From contig JALRFZ010000547.1 of NCBI GenBank assembly GCA_023253615.1, forward strand, positions 1 through 11,008: a stretch of DNA of 11,008 bases. Reading direction: 5' to 3'. Of this stretch, positions 5,627 to 11,008 are shown in pieces. The notes beneath the pieces were generated by a model, which worked only from the letters and a program-made list of their open reading frames with translations, was not told the origin of the DNA and did no database searches. The position numbers and the translations under genes were made by a program. This DNA comes from Verrucomicrobiales bacterium (GTDB lineage Bacteria; Verrucomicrobiota; Verrucomicrobiia; Verrucomicrobiales; DEV007). Every line of letters starts with the position of its first letter. The stretch's first letter is position 1.

Positions 5627-8038
5627 ATGATCACCCCGTCCTTCCGCGCCGCTCTTGCGGCGTTTCTTTTCACCGCCCTTTCCCCCGGATCGCACGCCGC
5701 CCCCGGAGAAAAAGCCGCGATCGACCCCGCCGCCGCCGCCGCCCGGATCGACGCCCTCATCCTCGAGGCGCTTGCAAAGGAAAACCTCGAGCCGAATCCG
5801 GAGGCCGGCGACGAGGTCTTCGTCCGGCGGATCCATCTCGATCTCATCGGCCGGATACCGACCAAGGCCGAGACCCTCGCCTTCCTCCAGTCCGCCGACC
5901 CTGACAAACGCACCAAGCTGATCGACGCCCTGATCGGGTCCGACGGCTACGTCTCGCACCAATACAACTGGTTCGCCGACCTCCTGCGTTCGCGCACCTC
6001 CATCTCCGGCAACGGGCAGAGCCTCGGTGCCGGCATGGCCTACGAGAAGTGGCTGAAAGAGGCGATCCGCACCAACCGGCCCTACGACGAGATCGTCTAC
6101 GATCTCGTCACCGCGTCCGGGAGCAGCTGGGAGAATCCCGCCACCGGGTACTACCTGCGCGATTTCAGCATGCCGCTCGACAATCTCGCCATCACCACCC
6201 AGGTCTTCCTGGGGACCCAGATCGTGTGCGCCCAGTGCCACAACCATCCCTTCGACTCCGTCACGCAGATGGATTACTACCACCTCGCCGCCTTCACCTA
6301 CGGGATGAACGGCAGCAACGGCCATCCCGTGCAGCAGGCCGCCATGGAGGTGCTCGCCCGGCAGCGGGCCGCCGCCTCCGGAGAAGCCGGCAAAGGAAAA
6401 GGCGCCAAGGGCAACAAGGGCAAGGGGAAAGCCAAGGCCGCCGCGAGGCCCGGCAATCCCTACGCCGGGCAGGACGGCGACCTGCGCAAGGCCGCCTCGG
6501 AGATCCTTTTTCCCCTGCGTTTCAACAACGTCAACGCCACCGACCGCGCCCTCCGCCTGCCGAAGGATTACCAGTACGACGACGCGAATCCCCTCGCCGT
6601 GGTGAAACCTTCGACCCTCTTCGGGAAAGAGGCCGTCCTCAGCGGGAGCGCCCACCCCATCCATGCCTTCGGAGAGTGGCTCACCTCGCCGGAGAATCCC
6701 CGCTTCACCAAGGTCATCGCCAACCGTCTCTGGAAGCGCGCCTTCGGACTCGGCCTGATCGAGCCCGTCGATGATCTCAAGGACAACACGGTGGCGCCGA
6801 ACGCCCCCCTCATGGCCTACCTCGAGGAGCTCCTGCGCGATCTCGATTACGATCTCCACACCGTCCAGCGCATCCTCTACCGCACCGACGCCTACCAGCG
6901 CGAGGCCACCCTCGAGGAGCACGTCCCCGGCGCCCCCTACCACTTCGCGGGCCCCGTCCTCCGCCGCATGAGCGCCGAGCAGATCTGGGATTCCCTCGTC
7001 GCCATGACCGTGGACAACCCTGACCGTCCCGATTCCGGCCGTATCCTCACCGGAGACAAGCGCCTCGCCGAAGTCCAGCTCATCGCCGAGGCCGTCTACG
7101 ACCAGAAACCCGCCCAGTTCCTCAAGAACATGCGCGAGGTCGTGAAGGTCCAGGAAGAGCTCTCCGTGCGCATCGAGGCCGCCCAGCGGAAAGTCGCCGA
7201 GGCCCGGGAAAAGGGCGATCCCGATCTCATCAAACAGGCGAGCCAGGAAGCCCGCGTCATCAAGAACGAACTCGATCAACGCATCGAGGAAGTCGTCTAC
7301 CGGGATGGACTCCAGCGCAAGCTCGATGCCATGAAAGGCCGGCCCGCCCTCGAGACCGCCGCCAAGACCAACGCCGCGCCGGAGCCCGCGGCCCCCTCCG
7401 GCACCATCGCCGGCGACCGGCTCATGGACGAGCTCGCCGCTTCCCTCCTCGCCAACTACGGCACCTTCGAGGAAGGCATGGCCGATGTCGCCGGGAGCGA
7501 ACGCAGCGGGATCATCCGCGAGTTGATCGACGCCATGTTCGCCGATCGCGAGGCCGCGCTCCGCGACGAGCGCGCCGCCACCCGCGCGGCCGAGCTCGCC
7601 GCCTGGAAGGTGAAGGCCAAGGAAGACAAGGCCGCCTACCGGAATTTCGACCGCATCATCCGCGATCGCATGAAGCGGGCCTCCGAGCTGAACCAGCCTT
7701 CGCCCGCCGGCCACTTCCTGCGCGAATTCGGGCAGAGCGATCGCGAGCTCATCGAGAACGCCAGCCACGACGCATCCGTCACCCAGGCCCTCGCCATGCT
7801 CAACGGCCCCGTCCTTTCCTCGGTGACGAACCGCTATTCCGTCCTCATGCGCGCGATGAAGGGGGAGAAGTTCGAGGATCGCCTCGAGACGATCTACCTC
7901 ACCATGCTCAGCAGGCTCCCCACGGAGGACGAGAAAGCGATCTTCCGCGAAGCCTGGGCCGCCGATCCCGAATCCGGCAGCGTCACCGGCATCGTCTGGA
8001 CCGTGCTGAACACCCGCCAGTTCCTTTTCGTCCAGTGA
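5627..8038 (+). CDS. Exported DUF1549/DUF1553 (PSCyt2/PSD1) protein
   Basis: The 803-residue product starts with a Sec-type signal peptide (hydrophobic about 5-20, likely cut after the Ala-x-Ala near residue 25), so it acts outside the cytoplasm. DUF1549 (about 35-245) shows RRIHLDLIGRIPT and the CxxCH motif Cys201-Ala-Gln-Cys204-His205 followed by NHPFD. The motif could bind heme c, but this is unproven. DUF1553 begins near 357 (NPRFTKVIANRLWKRAFG) and closes with a FLREFGQSDRE block near 696 and the family-like C-terminus WTVLNTRQFLFVQ. Two inserts stand out: a Lys/Gly-rich linker at about 253-275 and a charged, probably coiled-coil region at about 495-690. No separate N-terminal PSCyt1 cytochrome domain is present, unlike in many larger relatives. 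The ATG at 5627 was chosen for the signal peptide; a GTG at 5591 abuts a GGGAGG with no spacing. The DUF1501 gene follows after 64 bp. The biochemical role is unknown. Confidence 0.9.
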   Translation: MITPSFRAALAAFLFTALSPGSHAAPGEKAAIDPAAAAARIDALILEALAKENLEPNPEAGDEVFVRRIHLDLIGRIPTKAETLAFLQSADPDKRTKLIDALIGSDGYVSHQYNWFADLLRSRTSISGNGQSLGAGMAYEKWLKEAIRTNRPYDEIVYDLVTASGSSWENPATGYYLRDFSMPLDNLAITTQVFLGTQIVCAQCHNHPFDSVTQMDYYHLAAFTYGMNGSNGHPVQQAAMEVLARQRAAASGEAGKGKGAKGNKGKGKAKAAARPGNPYAGQDGDLRKAASEILFPLRFNNVNATDRALRLPKDYQYDDANPLAVVKPSTLFGKEAVLSGSAHPIHAFGEWLTSPENPRFTKVIANRLWKRAFGLGLIEPVDDLKDNTVAPNAPLMAYLEELLRDLDYDLHTVQRILYRTDAYQREATLEEHVPGAPYHFAGPVLRRMSAEQIWDSLVAMTVDNPDRPDSGRILTGDKRLAEVQLIAEAVYDQKPAQFLKNMREVVKVQEELSVRIEAAQRKVAEAREKGDPDLIKQASQEARVIKNELDQRIEEVVYRDGLQRKLDAMKGRPALETAAKTNAAPEPAAPSGTIAGDRLMDELAASLLANYGTFEEGMADVAGSERSGIIRELIDAMFADREAALRDERAATRAAELAAWKVKAKEDKAAYRNFDRIIRDRMKRASELNQPSPAGHFLREFGQSDRELIENASHDASVTQALAMLNGPVLSSVTNRYSVLMRAMKGEKFEDRLETIYLTMLSRLPTEDEKAIFREAWAADPESGSVTGIVWTVLNTRQFLFVQ

Positions 8039-8102
8039 TCGCCGCCCGGCAGTCTCCGACCCAACCCTCTTCACCCGACCTTCCGACCCTCTTGCATCAC
8101 CC

Positions 8103-9389
8103 ATGAATCCGGACACCGACCTTTCCCGCCGACACTTCATCAGCCGCGCCGCGAAGTCCTTCCTCGGCGTCAGCGCCCTCGCCGGCCTGCCTGATTTCGC
8201 CCGCGCCGCCGGGGCCGGGGCCTCGACCGCGAAGCAGGTCGCCACCGCCAAACGCGTCATCTACCTCTACATGGAGGGCGGCATGTCCCATCTCGATACC
8301 TTCGATCCGAAAACCGATGGAGACGTGATGGGGCCGACCCGGCGTCTCGACACCAAGGTCGACGACCTGAAGCTGACCGACAACCTCCCGCTCCTCGCCC
8401 GCCACGCCGACCGGCTCGCCGTGATCCAATCGATGATCTCGACCCAGGGCGCCCACAAGCAGGGGAATTACTACATGCACACCAGCTACGAGATCCGCAC
8501 CTCGATCCGCCACCCCGCCATGGGGGCCTGGTTGCTGAAGTTCAACGGACGGAACAATCCCTCACTCCCCGGCAACGTCATGATCGGGAACAACTCCTCG
8601 CACCCCGGGGCCGGCTTCTTCGAGGCCAGCCTCTCGCCCCTGATGATCCGCGATCCCGAGGGCGGCTTGCAGAACAGCGCCATGGCCCGCGGCATGACGG
8701 AGGAACGTTTCAACTTCCACCGATCCCTCGCCGAGAAGCTCGACGCCCCCTTCGTCGAGCGCTACGACCAGAAGAACGTCCGCGCCTACACCGATATGTA
8801 TGCCGACGCGATCAAGCTGATGCGCAGCAAGGATCTCGCCGCCTTCGACCTCTCCGCCGAGCCCGAGGCGCTGAAGGAGCGGTATGGCAAAAATCCCTTC
8901 GGCCAGGGGTGTCTCCTCGCGCGCCGCCTCCTCGAGCATGGCGTGAGTTTCGTCGAGGTCGCCATGGGCGGATGGGACACGCACAACTCGAATTTCGTGA
9001 ACGTCCCCACCCAGGCCGGCATCCTCGACGCCGCGTTCTCCACCCTGCTCGACGACCTCGGCCGCCGCGGCCTGCTCGATGACACCCTCGTCGTCCTCGC
9101 CACCGAATTCGGCCGCACCCCCGAGATCAACACCAACGAGGGCCGCGACCACCATCCCCAGGCCTTCACCTGCGTCCTCGCCGGAGGCGGCGTGAAAGGC
9201 GGCACCGTCTACGGAAAGACCGACGAACGCGGGGCGAAGATCCTCGACAAGCCCGTGAAGGTGCCCGACTTCAACGCCACGATCGGCTACGCCCTCGGCC
9301 TGCCCCTCGACCAGGTCCTGTATTCCCCGACGATGCGGCCCTTCACCCTCGCCGACAAGGGGCAGCCCCTCGTCGAGCTGTTCGCGTGA
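8103..9389 (+). CDS. Tat-exported DUF1501 protein
   Basis: The 428-residue protein opens with a twin-arginine signal (Ser8-Arg9-Arg10-His-Phe-Ile, hydrophobic stretch about 16-30, Ala-rich cleavage region near 33-38). It is therefore probably folded, perhaps with a cofactor, before export. The rest matches DUF1501, related by fold to the alkaline phosphatase/sulfatase superfamily: EGGMSHLDTFD (58-68), GWDTH (290-294), TEFGRTPE (334-341) and GRDHHP (347-352), followed by a GGG-VKGG-x-VYG segment. The Asp and His residues in these motifs are candidates for metal binding. DUF1501 genes commonly sit beside DUF1549/DUF1553 genes in Planctomycetes and Verrucomicrobia, exactly as here, suggesting a shared extracytoplasmic job. 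The enzymatic activity is not established. The 64-bp gap upstream is pyrimidine-rich and contains CCGACC three times. No Shine-Dalgarno sequence precedes the CCCATG start. Confidence 0.93.
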   Translation: MNPDTDLSRRHFISRAAKSFLGVSALAGLPDFARAAGAGASTAKQVATAKRVIYLYMEGGMSHLDTFDPKTDGDVMGPTRRLDTKVDDLKLTDNLPLLARHADRLAVIQSMISTQGAHKQGNYYMHTSYEIRTSIRHPAMGAWLLKFNGRNNPSLPGNVMIGNNSSHPGAGFFEASLSPLMIRDPEGGLQNSAMARGMTEERFNFHRSLAEKLDAPFVERYDQKNVRAYTDMYADAIKLMRSKDLAAFDLSAEPEALKERYGKNPFGQGCLLARRLLEHGVSFVEVAMGGWDTHNSNFVNVPTQAGILDAAFSTLLDDLGRRGLLDDTLVVLATEFGRTPEINTNEGRDHHPQAFTCVLAGGGVKGGTVYGKTDERGAKILDKPVKVPDFNATIGYALGLPLDQVLYSPTMRPFTLADKGQPLVELFA

Positions 9390-9434
9390 GGGAGGACCCC
9401 TGGCGGAGGGAAGGTGGGATTTTCGTGAGATTCC

Positions 9435-9478
9435 CGGAAAAAATTCCGCATGAAACGGTCTCCCGATCGTCTCATGCG
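9435..9478. repeat. Two back-to-back palindromes upstream of the glycine-zipper gene
   Basis: CGGAA-AAAA-TTCCG (9435-9448) is a perfect short palindrome. It overlaps by two bases an 11-bp inverted repeat with one mismatch: CGCATGAAACG (9447-9457) and CGTCTCATGCG (9468-9478), 10-nt centre. Both lie in the 140-bp gap after the DUF1501 stop and 52-95 bp before the next start codon. They could be operator sites, or end the upstream transcript. No T tract or convincing promoter hexamers accompany them. Confidence 0.5.
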
Positions 9479-9529
9479 TAACGCTTGGCGTCGGCTCCGG
9501 CCGCCGGGCTTCCACCCATTCACACTCCC

Positions 9530-9841
9530 ATGAAACACTCCCTGATTCTCAGTCTCCTCGCCCTCGTGGCGGCTTCCACGCTGGTTTCCTGCACGCCGGG
9601 TGAACGCGGCGCGCTCATCGGCGGCGCCCTCGGTGCCGGTACCGGCGCCCTCATCGGTGACGAAACCGGCGCCCTCGTCGGTGGCGCGATCGGCGCCATC
9701 GCCGGATCCGAGATCTCGAAAAACCGGGCCGCGCGCAACCACTACTACAACACCCACGGCGGCCCCTACTACGGCGGCGGTTACGGTGCTCCGGCCCCCG
9801 GCTACCGGGGCGGCTATCGCGGCGGTTACCGGGGCTACTGA
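9530..9841 (+). CDS. Glycine-zipper lipoprotein
   Basis: The 103-residue protein has a lipoprotein signal (Lys2, hydrophobic 5-18, lipobox Leu18-Val-Ser-Cys21). Residues 27-59 form a glycine zipper: small residues at regular spacing (GALIGGALGAGTGALIG, then GALVGGAIGAIAG), in two similar halves joined by an acidic Asp-Glu-Thr turn. Such zippers pack helices tightly in or against membranes, as in the OmpA-like and YMGG-type glycine-zipper families. The tail (about 66-103) is rich in Tyr, Gly, Pro and Arg and ends in three tandem Tyr-Arg-Gly-Gly/Tyr units. It is probably anchored to the outer membrane, with a structural or stress role at most inferred. The ATG at 9530 was chosen because it starts the signal peptide. 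It appears to be a single-gene unit, with palindromes upstream and a clear terminator downstream. Confidence 0.85.
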   Translation: MKHSLILSLLALVAASTLVSCTPGERGALIGGALGAGTGALIGDETGALVGGAIGAIAGSEISKNRAARNHYYNTHGGPYYGGGYGAPAPGYRGGYRGGYRGY

Positions 9842-9877
9842 TCCCGGTCCGCGTCCCTTGGTCTAGAAATGAGAAAC

Positions 9878-9908
9878 AAGCGGGAAGGTCAGGCCTTCCC
9901 GCTTTTTT
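9878..9908 (+). terminator. Rho-independent terminator
   Basis: AAGCGGGAAGG (9878-9888) pairs perfectly with CCTTCCCGCTT (9894-9904) around a 5-nt loop, and the last two T residues of the stem run on to make six T residues (9903-9908). This is a textbook intrinsic terminator for the glycine-zipper gene, 37 bp after its stop. For the convergent glgB the same stem is followed by a weaker TTGTTTCTC stretch, so it may work both ways. Confidence 0.93.
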
Positions 9909-9926
9909 CGCGTCCGCTCGTCTGCC

Positions 9927-11008
9927 TCACACCGCGCGCTGCTTGAAGTAGACCGTCGCCAGCGGCGGCACCTCGACCTGGATCGAGAAAGGACGGCCGT
10001 GCGACTCCTGCGGACGCGCGGGGATCCCGCCGGCCGATCCCAGGTTCGACCCGCCGTAGAGCGAGGAGTCGGAGTTCAGGATCTCCTCGTAAAAACCGCC
10101 CTCGGGCACCCCGAGCCGGTAGCCGGAGCGCGGCACCGGCGTCGCGTTCACCAAGATCACGATCGTCTCACCCCGGCGGCTCCGCCGGATGAAGGAAAAG
10201 AGGCTGTGCTTCGCGTCGTTGTGGTCGATCCACTCGAAGCCGCCCGGTTCGTGATCGAGTTCGTTCAGGGCCGCCTCGCCGACATAGACGCGGTTGAGAT
10301 CCCGCACGAGCCGCTGCACGCCCTTGTGTTCGTCGAAGTCGAGGAGATGCCAGGGCAGGCTCACGGCGTGGTTCCACTCCTCCGATTGCCCGATGTCGAG
10401 CCCCTGGAAGAGCAGCTTCTTTCCGGGATGGGCGAACATCCAGGCGAGGAAAAAGCGGACGTTCGCCATCTGCTGCCAGCGGTCGCCCGGCATTTTCTGC
10501 ACCAGCGATCCCTTTCCATGCACCACCTCGTCGTGGCTGAGGACGAGCACGTAATTCTCGTGATAGGCGTAAATCATCGAGAAGGTTGCCTTGCCATGGT
10601 GATACTTCCGGTGGACCGGCTCGTGGCTCATGTAGGCGAGCGAGTCGTTCATCCAGCCCATGTTCCACTTGAAGCCGAAGCCCAGGCCGCCCGTATCGAC
10701 GGGACGCGAGACGCCCGGGAAGGCGGTCGATTCCTCCGCCAGGGTCATGATGCCGGGATTCTCCTCGTAGCAGATCTGGTTGAGCTGCTTCAGGAAGGCG
10801 ATCGCCTCGATGTTCTCGCGGCCGCCGTATTGGTTCGGGATCCATTGGCCGTGCTCGCGCGAATAGTCGAGATAGAGCATCGAGGCCACCGCATCGACGC
10901 GGAGACCGTCGATGTGGTATTCCTGCAGCCAGAACATCGCGTTGCTGATGAGGAAATTCCGCACCTCGTTGCGGCCGTAGTTGAAGATCAGGGTGCCCCA
11001 GTCGGCAT
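9927..11008 (-). CDS. glgB: 1,4-alpha-glucan branching enzyme, C-terminal half
   Basis: About 360 C-terminal residues are visible; the frame stays open to the right edge, and the GTG at 10964 is internal, since the upstream residues [15 protein letters not shown] are also family sequence. GlgB proteins are usually 620-750 residues, so roughly half is missing. The enzyme is cytoplasmic and transfers alpha-1,4 glucan segments to make alpha-1,6 branches in glycogen. GH13 catalytic motifs are intact: the nucleophile Asp in [11 protein letters not shown] (codon 10893-10895), the acid/base Glu in [15 protein letters not shown] (codon 10734-10736), and His-Asp of [12 protein letters not shown] (10530-10535). 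A C-terminal beta domain follows, ending in [12 protein letters not shown]. It converges on the glycine-zipper lipoprotein gene across a shared terminator. The identity is firm. No other glycogen gene is visible here. Confidence 0.96.
   Translation of the reverse strand, partial: ADWGTLIFNYGRNEVRNFLISNAMFWLQEYHIDGLRVDAVASMLYLDYSREHGQWIPNQYGGRENIEAIAFLKQLNQICYEENPGIMTLAEESTAFPGVSRPVDTGGLGFGFKWNMGWMNDSLAYMSHEPVHRKYHHGKATFSMIYAYHENYVLVLSHDEVVHGKGSLVQKMPGDRWQQMANVRFFLAWMFAHPGKKLLFQGLDIGQSEEWNHAVSLPWHLLDFDEHKGVQRLVRDLNRVYVGEAALNELDHEPGGFEWIDHNDAKHSLFSFIRRSRRGETIVILVNATPVPRSGYRLGVPEGGFYEEILNSDSSLYGGSNLGSAGGIPARPQESHGRPFSIQVEVPPLATVYFKQRAV

Noticed and set aside
6227..6241. The CxxCH motif as proof of a c-type cytochrome.
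   Set aside because: The motif is characteristic of DUF1549 itself. Without a complete cytochrome domain or an assigned distal ligand, heme binding is only a possibility.
5408..8260. A 950-codon open frame on the minus strand antisense to the DUF1549/DUF1553 gene.
   Set aside because: It spans parts of three well-supported plus-strand genes. Its translation is a Gly/Glu/Val/Leu-rich run with no recognisable domain. Long antisense frames are expected when GC-rich codons are read from the other strand.
1..11008. A CRISPR array, insertion sequence, phage, toxin-antitoxin or defence island.
   Set aside because: No direct-repeat array, transposase, integrase or known defence domain is visible on either strand, and the gaps between genes are all under 150 bp.

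Overview
The window is about 11 kb of GC-rich bacterial chromosome, densely packed with genes on both strands. The best guess at its origin is a member of the Verrucomicrobiota, or another lineage of the Planctomycetes-Verrucomicrobia-Chlamydiae (PVC) group. The main clue is the adjacent pair of a DUF1549/DUF1553 protein and a Tat-exported DUF1501 protein, a hallmark of Planctomycetes and Verrucomicrobia. Supporting clues are small glycine-rich lipoproteins and the rarity of Shine-Dalgarno sequences. This placement is an inference from gene content; no phylogeny was possible.

Layout, left to right: the 3' end of an NHL-repeat beta-propeller protein (+); a 69-residue lipoprotein with a duplicated amphipathic segment (-); a calcineurin-like metallophosphoesterase (+), divergent from that lipoprotein; a stand-alone cyclic-nucleotide-binding-fold protein (-) whose 3' end overlaps the phosphoesterase; trpC, indole-3-glycerol phosphate synthase (-); tRNA-Gly(GCC) (+) followed 37 bp later by prmA, the ribosomal protein L11 methyltransferase (+); a YacL-like membrane-anchored PIN-TRAM protein (+); the DUF1549/DUF1553 protein and the DUF1501 protein (+); a glycine-zipper lipoprotein (+) ending in a convincing intrinsic terminator; and the 3' half of glgB, glycogen branching enzyme (-), running off the right edge.

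Most of this is housekeeping: tryptophan synthesis, translation, glycogen metabolism and envelope lipoproteins. The genes do not form one pathway. The clearest functional unit is the DUF1549/DUF1553 plus DUF1501 pair, two exported proteins presumably made from one transcript. Their biochemical role remains poorly defined in the literature known to me. I see no CRISPR array, transposase, integrase, phage gene, toxin-antitoxin pair or defence system, and nothing that clearly amounts to a new system. The points worth a second look are protein oddities (a cNMP-binding fold lacking its usual arginine, a Lys/Gly-rich insert near a CxxCH motif, a repeat-built mini-lipoprotein), several intergenic hairpins, and a recurring CCATG start context without Shine-Dalgarno sequences.
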